Assembly (NCBI GenBank): GCA_038503035.1 | Contig: JAVSML010020400.1 | Location: 1-64,000, forward strand | DNA from: Crocodylus rhombifer | Taxonomy: Eukaryota > Chordata > Crocodylia > Crocodylidae | DNA length: 64,000 nt | Direction of reading: 5' to 3' | Part shown: positions 1-11,296 of the stretch, one piece after another | Position numbering within the stretch: position 1 is the stretch's first letter | How the letters are laid out: every line of letters begins with the position of its first letter | Translations under genes and position numbers: made by a program | The notes under the pieces: model-generated | The model's database searches: none | What the model was told of the DNA's origin: nothing | What the model saw: only the letters and a program-made list of their open reading frames with translations

Positions 1-484
1 AAAAAAACCCCAAAACAATCATACAAGATTTGCTGCTGTACAGACTACCCAAACTAGGTACAGAAGGGTAAAATGTACTTGCATAACATTTATTCTCCAG
101 TGAAGTGGGTGGGTGGGCAGAGTCAGCAAAGAACAGAAACATTCTTGACCCCACTCCCCAAATGTCCTGATCAGCACAGTAGACTCTGCCTGGCATGCTG
201 TAATATGGCGCTAGTGCAGCCTAGCTGGAGTGCCAAAAAAACTGCAGCGTCTACCTTCTGAGGTGCCAGAGTGCCAACATGCCAGAAAAACAAAATGGGG
301 GTGGAGGGGGGAGGGGGGGAGCAGGGTACATGGCAGGACACACTGCATATTAATATAGTTAATAATCATAAATATTACCTTTTCCAGTAAATACCAGGTT
401 TTCTAAAAATTCAAAACCTGGAGACAATAAATACATTTCCTATATTACCTTTGTTCTCGTGTATTCTTTTTTTATTGTGTTGTT
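1..484. other. AT-rich flank with a G-run
   Basis: No gene is recognisable here. The only structure is a G-rich run at about 297-326, with blocks of five, six, seven and three G separated by one to four bases. That fits the general G-quadruplex pattern on the plus strand. The rest is AT-rich sequence without ORF, TIR or tandem repeat. Confidence 0.5.
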
Positions 485-891
485 ATGATACAGGAAAATA
501 AGAGAAAGAGAGAAGAGAAAGAAAAAAGAGAGGAGAGAGAGAGAAAGGAGAGAAAAGGAAAAATGAGAGAAAAAAGAGGTGAAATAGAAAAAGGAGAGAG
601 AAAAAGAGGAGAGAAGACAGAGAGGAGGAAAAAAGAGGAAGGGAGAGAAAGGAAAAAGAAGAAAGAAAAGAAGATAAAAAGAAAAAGGGAGAGAAAAGAA
701 ATTGAAAGAAAAGATAAAAAGAAAAAAGAGAGAAAAGGGGGAAAAGGAGGGGAGAGAAAAAGAGAAGAGAGAAAGAAAAAATAAGGGAGGAAAGAAAAAA
801 AAGGAGAGAGAAAAAAGAAAAGAAAAAGGAGAGAAGAAAGAGAAGGAAAGGAGAGAGAGAGAAAAAAGAAAAAGAAGGGGAAAAAGAAGGG
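485..891. repeat. Polypurine (GA-rich) low-complexity tract
   Basis: About 400 bases are almost purely A and G on the plus strand, with only a handful of pyrimidines, built from irregular GAGAAA, GGAGAG and GAAAAAG units. Long ORFs of Lys/Arg/Glu on the plus strand and Phe/Ser/Leu on the minus strand are artefacts of this composition and are not genes. Tracts of this kind can form intramolecular triplex (H-DNA) and are length-unstable. The tract ends abruptly where a GC-rich block begins. Confidence 0.9.
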
Positions 892-1640
892 CCTGTCTGG
901 GGCTCAAGGAGACAGCACCCCTTCCCACCCAGGTGGGGGGTGACACCAGGGCACTGAGTATCAAGGCCGGGTGGCTGGGGTGGGGTCCAGCCAGTGCGAG
1001 GAGAAGCAGGCGTGGGGGAGGTGCTGTGGGCAGGCCAGCTGGCCAGGCACTTGGGAAGGCAGCAGCCAAAAAAGAGCAGGGACTGGGTGGGAAGCAGGGT
1101 CTGCCCCAGGGTCCACAGGCTTGGGCTGTGGTAGGTGGGCAGGGGCACACAGTGGCACCTAAGGTGGGGCCCAGCCCAGCCCAGCCCAGCCCAGCCCGCC
1201 TGTGCAGCTCCACAAGGATGGGCCACAGCTGCCTCACCCATGGGGGGACACCACCTGGCTGGGGCAGGGTGCTGGGCTCAGGAGGCTCCCCACTCTGGGC
1301 TCAGCCTCCCTGTGCACCAGGCACAGCACAAGGGGTGGAGCTGCCCCCAGAGTAGGGGCCTGGCCACAGGAGTCCCCCCAGGCCCTGGGAACAGCTGCAA
1401 TGGGGGGCGCTTGGGGCCAAGCCATCTGGGAGCCTCTGGCACAGCAGCCCTCCACAGCACCTGCCCAGGCCCAGCAACACCTACCTGCACCTCCCCTCCA
1501 GGGGCTGAGCCCAGTTACAGGGACAAGGGGTGGGATCAGCAGACCATGGATAGCATCCCTGCCTATGTCCTCCTGACTCCGCCTATGGTGCCTACCATGG
1601 TGCTGGGATCTGTGGCATCTCTGGAGAGCCAGAGAAGCAA
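892..1640. other. GC-rich block with CCCAG pentamer repeat
   Basis: This GC-rich stretch carries a short tandem array of the pentamer CCCAG (five to six copies) at about 1170-1198. Overlapping ORFs occur in several frames on both strands, as expected of GC-rich DNA with few stops. None has a recognisable domain, so I call no gene. In base composition it resembles the GC-rich interiors of TIR elements elsewhere in the window, but I could not find TIRs around it. Confidence 0.5.
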
Positions 1641-2784
1641 CTAATTTTATTTTTTTTAATAATTTCCCTGCACACCTCCTGGCGTGCTGAAGAAAATATC
1701 TCCACATGCCCTAATTGGTATGCATGCCAGGGGCTGCCAATCTCTGACCCAGATGCAAATTACTGGCTTTCCTACAGCAACAAGTATATGGGGAGGGATT
1801 GCTTTTGACCCTCATTATTTATGCCATAATCCCACCCTCCCACATCCATGGCTGCTCCTGTTTTATGCAACACCCCTTAATCAGAGTTGTGGCTCCCATC
1901 ATATACATCCACAATATCAACCAGTATTTTCCCACTTTTCCAGCCATTGAGAGTAATTGAACTGTGGTGATACGGGACTTGATGGGATGGGCTGATGTGT
2001 TTGTTTAGCCCTATAAGCCTGCTCTATTTTTCCTACATTTAATGAAAGATTTTGCTTTCTCTTCCTGGAGATAATGATATACTATAGCCAGCGGAGGTGA
2101 ACATCTGTTTTAAGAACTGTGAACTTACTGAGACCATTTGTCTGTCTGATCTTTCTTTCTTTTTTTCACTGTGTCCTACCCACTTCTGTGTTAATTAAAT
2201 ATATGAGAAATCACTAAAATGCTGGGTCGAAGAAACAATTAAACAACATCTGAAAAGAAAAAAAAAAAACAAGAGGGAGGGGGACCTTTTCTTCTCAACT
2301 GATTTTGCGTGGTAGAAATTGCCCTAGTTTTTAGCAAGTGCTTTCTTTTCCCTTCACACACAAATCTCAGGTTCATTGGGGTTTACCTGCCTAATGACAA
2401 CATGGTAGAGTTAACCCAGGAGAACAATGCATCCCATTAATCTGCCTCATGCTTAATTGGTAACTACAGTATGGGGCTGGCATTTCAAACACAGATTGTA
2501 AATGTACTTGAATTAGTTACTGTTTAATTGATACAACTGGCACACATCCTAGAACCTACATGCACATACCGTAAAAAGGGAAAGACAGAGAAAGCAACAA
2601 GGAGTAATTGTGAATCATTTTCTTTACATAGTGATATCAATTATAGACAGAAAATAACATGGATTTTGTATTTTAATAAGGGAGAGTGAAGAAAGGTGTC
2701 CACCATTGAACATACCTACTTTCTGTTGTTGCATCCTTTTACCCACACAAGTAACAGCCAGTTGTGAGTAAGCACTGGAAATGT
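1641..2784. other. Low-copy AT-rich DNA, no feature seen
   Basis: No ORF with recognisable domains, no terminal repeats and no tandem array were found. A short A-run lies near 2258-2270. It is best described as ordinary non-coding DNA. Confidence 0.5.
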
Positions 2785-3132
2785 TGGGCTCTGATACACA
2801 TACAGGGAGTCTACTCTCACATGCTGGAAATCCAGCGCATTGGAGCAGATTTGATTAATCGAGCCTGCTGGAGCATGGAAATGGGTACACTCTGGCAGCC
2901 TCATGAGTCATGTGTATCAGCATCTCCACGCATCTCCGCACAGACAAAATGGCAGTAGCGCGCTTTGAAATATAACACGCCTGATCAGCTTTAGTTCAAA
3001 GCGACTCACCACCATTTTTTCAGCCCAGAGATGTGTGGTGACACTGATACGTGTGATGGGCAGGCACTTCTAATTAGCACAGCTCTCTAATTAAAGTACC
3101 CGACACTGCACCAGGACCATGTGTAAAAACAC
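2785..3132. mobile_element. Fold-back TIR element, family 2 (degenerate copy)
   Basis: This segment is homologous to the long fold-back at 43092-43400. Shared landmarks are TGTGTATCAGCATC near 2911, an AAAATGGCAGT block near 2946, CTAATTAGCACA near 3070, a TTAATTAAAGTACCC block near 3090, and a right end that reads GGTGTTTTTACACATGG on the minus strand. Similar ends occur at 23655, 33697 and 43092 (GGGCACTTTTACAYATGCTC type). No transposase is encoded, so it would be a non-autonomous DNA element. The left boundary is approximate and no target duplication could be assigned. Confidence 0.55.
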
Positions 3133-3409
3133 CTGTTATCTCAAGGGGAAAGTTGCCTTCTGAGTCGAGACTGAAAACACCGAGGTTCGCTTTGGATTCA
3201 GGAGACTTTGAGCAATGGAGCTTTAGTAGGGGAATGAAGGGAGAGGGCTTATGGGAACCAACCAAAGCATTTTGCCACCCTGTTTCACCACCCCCCTCCC
3301 ATGTTGCCCCTTCCTGGAAATGGTATAAGCCCAAATTCATAGTTTCATAGTTAGTAGGGTCAGAAGGGACCTGAGCAGATCATTGCCATGGCAGGAAAGA
3401 GTACTGGCA

Positions 3410-6364
3410 TCAAACGACCCTGGCAAGGTGTTCATCCAGCCTTCTCTTAAAGATGCCCAGGGTAGGAGCCAGCACCACTTCTCTTGGAAGCTGGTTCCAG
3501 ATCCTAGCTGCCCTGACAGTGAAGTAGCACCTCCTGATGCAGTTTGAATTACCCTCTGCCAGCTTGTAACCATTATTCCTAGTCACTCCTGGCAGTGCAC
3601 GGGGGAACAGGGACTCCCCCAATGCCTGCTGGTCCCCTCTGACTAGTTTGTAACAGGCCACTAGATCCCCCCTCAGCTTTCTCTTGTGGAGGCTGAACAG
3701 GTTCAGGTCCTGTAGACTCTCCTCGTAGGGCCTGCCCTGCTGTCCCCTGATCATGCGAGTGGCCATCCTCTGGACCCTCTCCATGCTGTCCACATCCCTC
3801 TTGAAGTGCGGCACCCAGAACTGAATGCAGTACTACAGCTGCAGCCTGACCAGTGCCGCATAGAGGGGGAGGATCACCTCTTTGGACCTGCTCGCGATGC
3901 ATCTGTGGATGCATGACAAGGTGAGGTTGGCCTTCCTGACTGCATCCCCACACTGCCGGCCCATGTTCATCTTGGCATCTGTGATGACTCCAAGATCCTT
4001 TTCTGCCTCTACACTGATGAGAAGGGAGTTTCCCTACCTGTAGGTATGCTGCTGGTTCTTCCTCCCCAGGTGCATCACCTTGCACTTGTCGGTTTTGAAT
4101 CCCATCCTATTCTCATCTGCCCACCCCTGTAACCTGCCTAGGTCTGATTGCAGCCTATTCCTCCCTTCTAGCCTGCTCACTTCTCCCCACATCTTAGTGT
4201 CATCTGCAAATTTGAACAGGGTGCTTTTTACCCCCTCATCCAAGTCCCTGATGATGTTAAATATTGTGGGCCTGAGGAACCCCCACAAAATAGCATGCCC
4301 ACATCCCTCCAGGTCGAAAATGACCCGTCCACCACCACTCTCTGGGTGTGGCCCTCCAGCCAGTTGGTGACCCATTTGACTGTGTAGGTGTCGACACCAC
4401 AGTACCCCTGTTTCTAAATGAGATCGGGGTGAGAGACGGCGTCAAAGGCTTTCCTGAAGTCCAGGAAGACCATGTCCACTGCTAGCCCTGCATCTAAGGA
4501 TTTGGTGATCTGGTTGTAGAAGGCCATCAGGTTGGTCTGACAGGACCTGCCACTAATGAACCCATGTTGGTTGCCCCTAAGCATAATCTCCCCCGCTGGT
4601 CCCTCGTGGACATGTGCCAGAATAATTCTCTCAAAAAGCTTACCCAGGATCTAGGTAAGACTAACTGGCCTATTGTTTCCTGGGTCCTCCTTCCTCCCTT
4701 TTTTGACTGGCCATGGAAACCACATTGGCCCTCTTCCAGCCCTCTGGCACCACACCAGAGCACCACGAGTGCTTATACAGCCATGCCAGGGGTCCTGCAA
4801 TGACTTCAGCCAATTCCCTCAGTACCCTAGGGTGGAGATCATCCGGACCAGCTGATTTGAATACATCCAGTCCCTCCAGAAGTTCCCTAACTAGTTCTTC
4901 ACTAACCCTTGGCCTAGGTGCGCCTCCCCTGGAGTCTAAGGGGGGTTTGGGGGGTGGGGGGTGGCTGTTCTGGTCCCTGCTTAGGAAAATGGAGGCAAAG
5001 AAACCATTAAATAGGTTAGCTTTGTCGTCTGGTACTACAACCAAATTTCCTAACGTGTCTTGCAGGGGCCCCACGTTACCCGGAACCTTCTTTTTGCCCC
5101 CTTCTTTTTTAAAAAAGGACTTCTTATTGTCCTTAATCCAGGAAGCTAGTCCCAGTTGAATCTCTGCCTTGGCCTTCCTGACTGCACCCCTGCATCACTG
5201 AGCAACCACAGTATTATCCTCCCTGGTGATGGCCCCTCCCTTCCATTGGGTGTGCGCCTCCCTTTTAGCTAGAAGACATTCTTGGATGCTTTTGGTGAGC
5301 CATGGGGGCTTTTGCACCCTCCTGCCCCCTTTGATCCATGTCGGGATTACTTCCTTTTGGGCTTGTAAGATCGTCTCTTTAAGGAACGACCGCTCTTCTT
5401 GGACACCTGGCTCCCCTCCCCTCCGGGACTTCAGTGCTTCCCTGACTATTCTCCTTATCTCATTGAGGTCCACCCTCCTGAAATCTAGGGTTGCTGCCTT
5501 GCTGTAGGCCTTTGCCACCTTGTGCTGGACAGTGAATTCCAGCAGGCAATGATCGCTGTCACCCAGATGGTTGAGCACCCACAGCCCCCTCACCAGGTCG
5601 TCACTGGTGACCAGCACCAGGTCCAACAAGACGTCTCCCCTGGTGGGGCTGTGCACCTCCTGGGTTAGATGGAGGTCCTGCATTCTGGCCAGGAACCTAT
5701 GTGAGTGGTCAGACCTGGCTGACTGCTCTTCCCAGCAGATGTCTGGAAAGTTCAGGTCACCCATGATGACCACGTCCTTTGACCTAACTACCTCCGAGAA
5801 CTGATTTAAGAATTCCTGGTCTAGCTCTTCCCCTTGGTTGGGTGGTGTGTAGTAGACCCCCACCATTAAATCTCTTTCCCCTCGACTGCCTTGTATTCTA
5901 ATCCAGAGCACTTCAGTGTGCCCCTCCTCTTACTCTTTGCTAATTGATGAGGATGTGTATTCCTCCTTAATGTAGAGCGCCACACCTCCACCTTTCCTCC
6001 CTGTCCTATCCCTCCTGTACAGCCTATAGCCCTTGATAGTCACTGCCCAGTCATGCGTTGGGTCCCACCACATTTCAGTGAGCCCCACTATGTCTGGGTT
6101 GGTGTCAGCTAGCAGGAGGGTAAGTTCCTCTTGCTTGTTTCCCATACTATGACCGTTTGTGTAGAGGCATTTGAGGCCTCCTGAGGATGTGTGCACTGGC
6201 CCCCTACTTTCAGCATTGCCCTGGCCCCTGTTGCTTACTTGTGTACATGTTCCACTCATCGGTCTAGGCTGGGCTGTACTTATGGGTGTTGCTTGGTTTG
6301 GCAGTCCAAGGCTTCCTCCATCCTCGTCTTCCCCTTCCCCCAGTGAGCCTAGTTTAAAGCCCAC
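3410..6364 (-). pseudogene. CR1 ORF2 (endonuclease plus reverse transcriptase), broken
   Basis: Read on the minus strand, the product begins with an APE-type endonuclease. It shows a CLYTN motif, TEMWW, GGGVALYIKEE, then MGDLNFPDICW and SDHCLLEF with the catalytic His. Two stops interrupt one frame: TAA at 5930-5932 and TGA at 5195-5197. Reading resumes in the same frame after each, so both are point lesions. RT begins around 5160-4670 (PDDLHPRVLREL, then PEGWKRANV). It loses frame near 4700, where the motif before the fingers is frameshifted, and a further in-frame stop lies near 4415. The palm motif FADDTKMW is intact at about 4190-4215. The C-terminal region (RVQRMATRMIRGQQGRPYEE) ends at 3410. 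The protein would nick DNA and prime reverse transcription of CR1 RNA. This copy is dead. Confidence 0.85.
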
Positions 6365-7389
6365 TGGAGGAGATCCGCCACCCTAGAAGAAAACACACGC
6401 TTACCTTTAGGGGAAAGGTGGACCCCATCCCAACCGAGCATGTTTCTTGTCATGATGTACGGGTCATTGTCGAGGAAGCCAAAGCCCACCTTGAGACACC
6501 ATTCCTGAAGCTGCCAGTTGGTCTCTGCTATGCATGTCACATGCCGTCTTCCATGTCTGCTCATTGATAGGACAGAAGAGAAAACCACCTGTGCACCTAC
6601 CTCCTTCCGCACGCCCCCCAGAGCATGGTAGTCCACCATCAGGTGATCAGGGCTTCTCCTGGCTGCATCATTAGTACCCACATGGATTAGGACCATGGGG
6701 TAGTAATCGGTGGGCTGGATCATGGCCTGGATCATCCCCTTCATGTCCTGAATCTTTGCTCCAGGTGGGCAGGAGACCTTGTGTGTCAAGGGGTCCTGGC
6801 GACAGATGGGGCCCTCTGTACCTCTCAGGATGGAGTCACCTATGACGATCACTCGATGCTTTTTCCTCTGGGACTGCTTAGCTCCTTCAGCCTGCTCAGG
6901 TCGTGAAGAGTGTGGAGTTGCCTCCTCTCCGGTTGCCTCCTCTCCTTCCTTCTCCTCCAGAGTTGCCAGGGCCTCGTACTTGTTCTCCAGCTGGACTGGA
7001 GGAAGTGGTACTGTTGCATTGCGAGCAGCCCTGGTTCTGGAGGTGACAGTCTGCCACTCTGCACTGGAGGGCACTTCCTGAGGTGCTTCTTCCTTGGGTG
7101 TGTGGCCCTGCAGGGAAAGGAAATAGCTGTCAATTTCAACCTCCGCCTCCCTGATTCCCCTCAGCCTGCTAACCTCCTCCTGGAGCTCCCTCACCTGCAC
7201 CATTAGGGCCCTAAGGTGGGCGCCTGCTGGACAGGTGTGGGGGTCCCCAATCCCTGCCCCCCTGAGCCTTGATGGGCAACTCCCACAGGCCAGGGGTGGG
7301 GGGGATGCCAGTATGGGCTCTGTCTGGGTGGAGGTGTCAGACAAAGCCTGGGTAGGCTGCGCCCCACCAGGCAGGAGCCCTGGCAGCAC
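6349..7389 (-). CDS. CR1 ORF1, esterase-domain protein
   Basis: A 346-codon open frame matches CR1 ORF1. Residues 35-53 hold a small Cys cluster (CGSC and a third Cys). Residues 57-82 look like a short coiled coil (LRALMVQVRELQEEVSRL). Residues 84-170 are a low-complexity acidic and Pro-rich linker. From about 175 there is an SGNH-type esterase domain with GDSILRG (Ser at 186), HVGTND (236-241) and DGVHLSP (His at 324). The catalytic Ser, Asn and His blocks are all retained. CR1 ORF1 is thought to bind RNA, and its esterase role is unsettled. The annotated first codon is GTG and an in-frame TGA lies at 7405-7407. The first in-frame ATG is only at codon 63, while an ATG at 7392-7394 is in another frame. 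A one-base shift near the start is therefore likely, and expression is doubtful. Confidence 0.8.
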   Translation of the reverse strand: MLPGLLPGGAQPTQALSDTSTQTEPILASPPPLACGSCPSRLRGAGIGDPHTCPAGAHLRALMVQVRELQEEVSRLRGIREAEVEIDSYFLSLQGHTPKEEAPQEVPSSAEWQTVTSRTRAARNATVPLPPVQLENKYEALATLEEKEGEEATGEEATPHSSRPEQAEGAKQSQRKKHRVIVIGDSILRGTEGPICRQDPLTHKVSCPPGAKIQDMKGMIQAMIQPTDYYPMVLIHVGTNDAARRSPDHLMVDYHALGGVRKEVGAQVVFSSVLSMSRHGRRHVTCIAETNWQLQEWCLKVGFGFLDNDPYIMTRNMLGWDGVHLSPKGKRVFSSRVADLLQWALN

Positions 7390-7740
7390 TCCATGTCGAC
7401 ACCATCATAGGAGTTGCTGCTTGTTTATTGCTTAATGCAGTGCCTTCTCCCTGCCCTAGCAAAAGCCTCCCTCCTGGCCCTTCCTGCTCGCCCACTGGCA
7501 TGAAAACCGATGCAAATGCTGGCGTGCTCTGTTCGTGCGGCGCAGCTCAGGAGCGTGGCTCCCCACCACCTCAGCTAAGAGGGATCCGGGGGGCTTCCCC
7601 TCTGGATCTGGCTCAGCTGTGTCTGGTCCCTCTGCCCACTTACCTTAGGGGGATCAGCTGCTGCTGCCCCCGCTGCTGGCTCCGCTGCTGCTGTGTCTGC
7701 CTCTTCCAGTAGCTTAGCCCCTTGTACAGGACAGCAGGGT

Positions 7741-8121
7741 AAGAATCATGCTAAAGTCTTTAGCATTTGCCCTCAACAAACAGAGCGTCTCCACCACCCA
7801 CCCCCACCCTGTGAAATAATAAAACACCTTCTTCCCTGTGAAAGCTATATACAATGTCCTTTGTGTGCTGTCCCAGTGTGGGGGGCTTTGGGGCGGGGTG
7901 CCTGGGGTGCAGAGCCTGGAGACAGGTGACCATCACCATAGCCTCTAACCACCCCACCATGGGTGTGCATGCTGCAGAAAATGTGGTGGGTGGGGGGCCC
8001 ACCTTGGGGCAATGGTGGCTGCTACTCCCCTGGCATGGGCAGCTCACCCTGTGGCAATTGGTGCCCATGGTTAACAGAGCCAGTATTCAGTCCTGGCCTT
8101 GCTGCAGGAAGCTCCAGCTGC
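7741..8121. other. Spacer, no feature seen
   Basis: Moderately GC-rich DNA lies between the presumed CR1 5' end and the Myb/SANT-like relic. It has no recognisable domain, TIR or tandem array. Confidence 0.4.
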
Positions 8122-10514
8122 TCACCTGTGTGGAGCCAGGGTGAGTGGTGGGGCTGGGTCCAAGTGGGGGGGGTGGGTGGCACCAAAACCAAGGCAGGGG
8201 CTGGGCCAGGGGCTCGTGGCTGATGGAGGACCTCCTCTCATGCCCAGGAGGGACATGCTGCTGGGCAGGGGGTGGCTGCTGGGGGCAGACAGGGCTAGGG
8301 TCAGGGGCCAGGCAGCAGGTGGAACAAAGGCAACCACCAGGGCCAGAGCAGTATCCAGCATGCAGCGGTCATCATCCGTGGCCTGCAGTGCCTGGGCCAG
8401 GATGGCATTCTGCTTCTGCAGCACCCCCACCCATTCATGCTCCATGGCCAGGATTTGCACTTGGAACTCCCTGTCTGTCCAGCCCTGGGCCTCCTTGCAC
8501 CAGCCCCATGACTCCTTGTGCTGGTCCTGCATGTCCTTGCTGGTGAGGTCCTCACCTGCCACCTGTTCTGGCACGGCACGTCCTTTGCCTGCCAGGCCCA
8601 TGCATCCACTAGCCCGTCCTCTGACCAGGTGATCCAGAATGAGGCTCCTGTCCAAGATCTTCCTTTGGTGGAGCTGGAACATCTGCAGGGTCCCAGCTGT
8701 GAGCAGCAACAACCCTGCATCTTGCCTGCCAAAGGTGGCCTCTTCCCCATGGGCAACTGCAGGCACTGTAGAGCCATGAGACAGAAGCTGTTTGTGAGCG
8801 TTTACAATGTTTATGAGTTAAGATGCTCTGTACCAGGGACTGTGCATTGCCCGGCCTCGGATCAGGGTTTGAGCATGCACAGGTGGCCAGGGACCATGGT
8901 AAATCGGTCAGGCAGGCCTGGGCCCAGGAAGCCACTGGCCAAGTCCCAGATCCCTGCTCACTGCCTTGGGGCCACTGGGCCATTGGGTGCTGACCACAGG
9001 CAGCCTGCCTCCCCTTCCCTGTCCCCAGGATGGGACAGGCTAGGGTCCTGGCAAAATCTGCTGCCATAGATCCAGATCCTTCTCCCCACTCTTCTCCTGC
9101 AGGCCAACTTCTCTGCTGCGCTTCTGTCCAGCCCATGGTGCCCAAGTTCAGGAGGCACAAGTTTTCCAGATGATTAGGACAAGTAGCTGCCTGTGCCGCT
9201 GTCTTCTTCAGGGAGGTGCCCTAGAGTCAGTCCCCCTACACTGGAACTGCATTCCCAGTGTGCCCTTGCTGTGTGTGCCCTAAGCAATGTACAAGAAGTT
9301 GTTTGCACACACCAAGGGGTGCCCAACCCCCTATGACCTGATCATCATCATCATCATAGTGCCCTGGGCACACATGCACACCTGGTATGGGACCCTGAGC
9401 TACGATGGTGGGGGGCCAAGCCTGGGCTTCCTGCAACTTCTGACACTGCCTAAAGAGCTACCTGTGGCTCCCATGCCTCTCTACATCTGGGGGCATGAGC
9501 TGCTCAGTAAAGTTTGGCACTGTCTTCTGCCTTCATGCATGCTGCAGAAGGGAGAACCCAGGGCCAAGGGAGTGCAGGCAGGCCAGGTGGAGGCTGGGAG
9601 CAGAGACTGGGGGAAGAGGTGGGGAGGGCTTTTCACCCAATGTGGGCTTTATCACGTGGCCAGGGCTGGTGTGACTGGTGGCTCCACATGGTCACAGTGG
9701 TTAGCAAGAGTGTATAGCTCTGGCTGGTGTCCTCAGACAGGAAGCCATAGTGAGTGGGTGCCCGGCTGGGGGCCCCCACTGGGAAGCAGCTGGCACTGCT
9801 GGCAGCCGGTGGTGTCGTGGCCAGCTGCACCTCATGGTGGGGGCTGGGGCTGCAGACCTGGCACAGCAGGACCTGGTGTGGGCTCCATGAGCTGCTTGTG
9901 GGGGGTGCAGCTGGGGAGCATGCTAGGATGGGCTAGTGGATGCCCACAGGGCCCTCCTCCAGTAACATGTCACTGGGGGTGCCAGGCCAGAGCAGGGGCT
10001 CAGGCAGGCTGCCCGTGCTGCTGTAGACAACTCAGCTGTGCCCTAGGTCTCAGGGCATGAGGGTGTTCATCAGTTGCTGCATTAGGGGCATGGACTTATG
10101 GGCATTCCCCAACTGATGGTTGTTGTTGGTGATGGCAAACCACTGTGCCTGCAAGGCCCTGAACTTTATGTGGCACTATCACACTAACTGGTAGTGCCTG
10201 TGCTCCCACATCTGGCCTGACAGAGCCTCATGGACATGGGCATTGGAGCACCAACACCGCTTGACCTGATACTGAACCTCTGCCTCACCACACAGTGCTC
10301 TGAGGTCACCAGTCTCCTCCATGGACCAGCTGGGGCCCTGGGTGGCAGCCATGGCTGTGGGCACGGCCATGGATGAGGAGGATGCCACTGTGGTTCCCGC
10401 ACCGGCTCTCTGGGTCCCAGCATGACTGTCCCTGTGCTGCCAGGCCTGGACAGCTTCCTGCTGTATGCAATGCAAGGGCCTGGCATGACACTGCCAGCCA
10501 TGCAGCAGAGGCAA
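8122..10514 (-). pseudogene. Myb/SANT-like transposon-type protein, decayed
   Basis: On the minus strand, from about 10330 down to 10050, the reading shows the plan of a Myb/SANT-like (trihelix) DNA-binding domain. A first Trp block (WSMEETGDLRALCGE) is followed by AEVQYQ, then HVHEALSGQMWEHRHYQ, then CHIKFRALQAQW and NNNHQLGNAHKSMPLMQQL. Two adjacent in-frame stops, TGA and TAG at 10176-10181, cut the domain, but the frame stays open on both sides. At 8122-8766 another minus-strand frame carries a charged helix (REFQVQILAMEHEWVGVLQKQ) resembling the C-terminal coil of such proteins. Between these parts I recognise nothing. Myb/SANT-like proteins are partners of PIF/Harbinger transposases and have also been domesticated. 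No transposase was found, so a Harbinger-derived relic is inference. Confidence 0.5.
9338..9358. repeat. Short (ATC)n microsatellite
   Basis: About five tandem ATC units lie inside the GC-rich Myb/SANT-relic region. They create the poly-Ile and poly-Asp runs seen in translated frames, which should not be read as protein features. Confidence 0.7.
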
Positions 10515-10983
10515 TGCCCTGCAGCACCTTCAGGCTCAGGGCAGGCTACTTGGAGGGTGGGCTGCAGGCAGGTGAAGCTTGCCCTGCCAGCAACAAGCTG
10601 CCTACAGAATGGGCTTGGGTGCTGGTAGGCCCGGCTGAAGTCTGCCACAGCTTGTATCAGCCTGCAGAACCCTGCTGGCTTGGACTGCGTGAGCCTGATA
10701 GGCACATGGCAGTGAGGTGCCAGGCAGTGGTGCTGGCGTGCAGGCAAGCTAAGGCAGCTGGCCTGCAGCCTGCCCAGGAGGAAAAAGGGCTGCAATACCT
10801 TCAGGCTCCCTGCTGGTGTGGCCCAGGACTCAAAATGCCTGCAGGCTTTTATAGGCCTGAGGCAGGGGATGCCATAGAGGCAACCCAGCCCTGAGACAGG
10901 ACAAGCTCCCAGTCCAGAGGCTTGGGGATAGCCTCAGGCTATCTCCCTAGTGGCAGGGCTGACCTGGGATCAAACATGCTCCC
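10515..10983. other. GC-rich spacer, no feature seen
   Basis: This continues the GC-rich composition of the neighbouring relic. Overlapping ORFs in opposite frames have no recognisable domain. It may be the upstream part of the same decayed element. Confidence 0.4.
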
Positions 10984-11166
10984 AGGTCACATCTACACAT
11001 GTGTAACTGTGTGGTAACTAATCACAATTAAATTTGCAGGTGGCAAATTTACTTGCAATTAACCATTTTTACTGCACAGTTAGCATACGCACGTGTCAAT
11101 GCATATGCTTCCTATGTAGTAAACTATGCTGCTGCACAGTTAAGTGTCTCATATAGACACTCCCAG
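10984..11166. mobile_element. Short TIR element, family 1 (about 180 bp)
   Basis: The left end reads CCAGGTCACATCTACACATG. The right end, read on the minus strand, is CTGGGAGTGTCTATATGAGA, and both lead into a TAACT-type motif. The AT-rich interior repeats CTGCACAGTTA-like motifs that recur in the element at 27098-27602. The ends match the GGGCRTGTCTACAYG ends found at 27098, 38091, 50731 and 55404. It is too short to encode a transposase. A target duplication was not clear. Confidence 0.6.
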
Positions 11167-11296
11167 TATGTAGTAATTAACACAAAAATGGTTATGAAAA
11201 ACTTAAGATGGCCATATACCTAACATGACATCAGAAAAGCCAGAAAGTAAATATTTAAGCTACTGAATAATACGATCTACCTTCTTCCAACCTACA

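Larger units (their letters stand above)
3336..7740 (-). mobile_element. CR1 LINE, near full length (copy G)
   Basis: This is a chicken-repeat-1 type non-LTR retrotransposon on the minus strand. Its 3' end lies at 3336, where the plus strand begins TTCATAGTTTCATAG, the CTATGAAA-type tail. The conserved CR1 3' block follows, then the ORF2 C-terminus, RT, endonuclease, ORF1 (6349-7389) and about 350 bp of GC-rich sequence that fits a 5' UTR. The length of about 4.4 kb is close to that of complete CR1 elements, whereas most copies are strongly 5'-truncated. ORF1 is largely open but ORF2 is broken, so the copy cannot mobilise itself. The 5' limit is an estimate from where GC-rich UTR-like sequence ends. 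Confidence 0.85.

Noticed and set aside
440..1355. Long ORFs on both strands (265, 252 and 217 codons)
   Set aside because: They translate the polypurine tract into Lys/Arg/Glu or Phe/Ser/Leu runs and continue into GC-rich DNA. No domain and strong compositional artefact.
9287..10060. 257-codon plus-strand ORF
   Set aside because: It is antisense to the Myb/SANT-like relic, in GC-rich DNA with few stops, and has a poly-Ile run from an ATC repeat. No recognisable domain.
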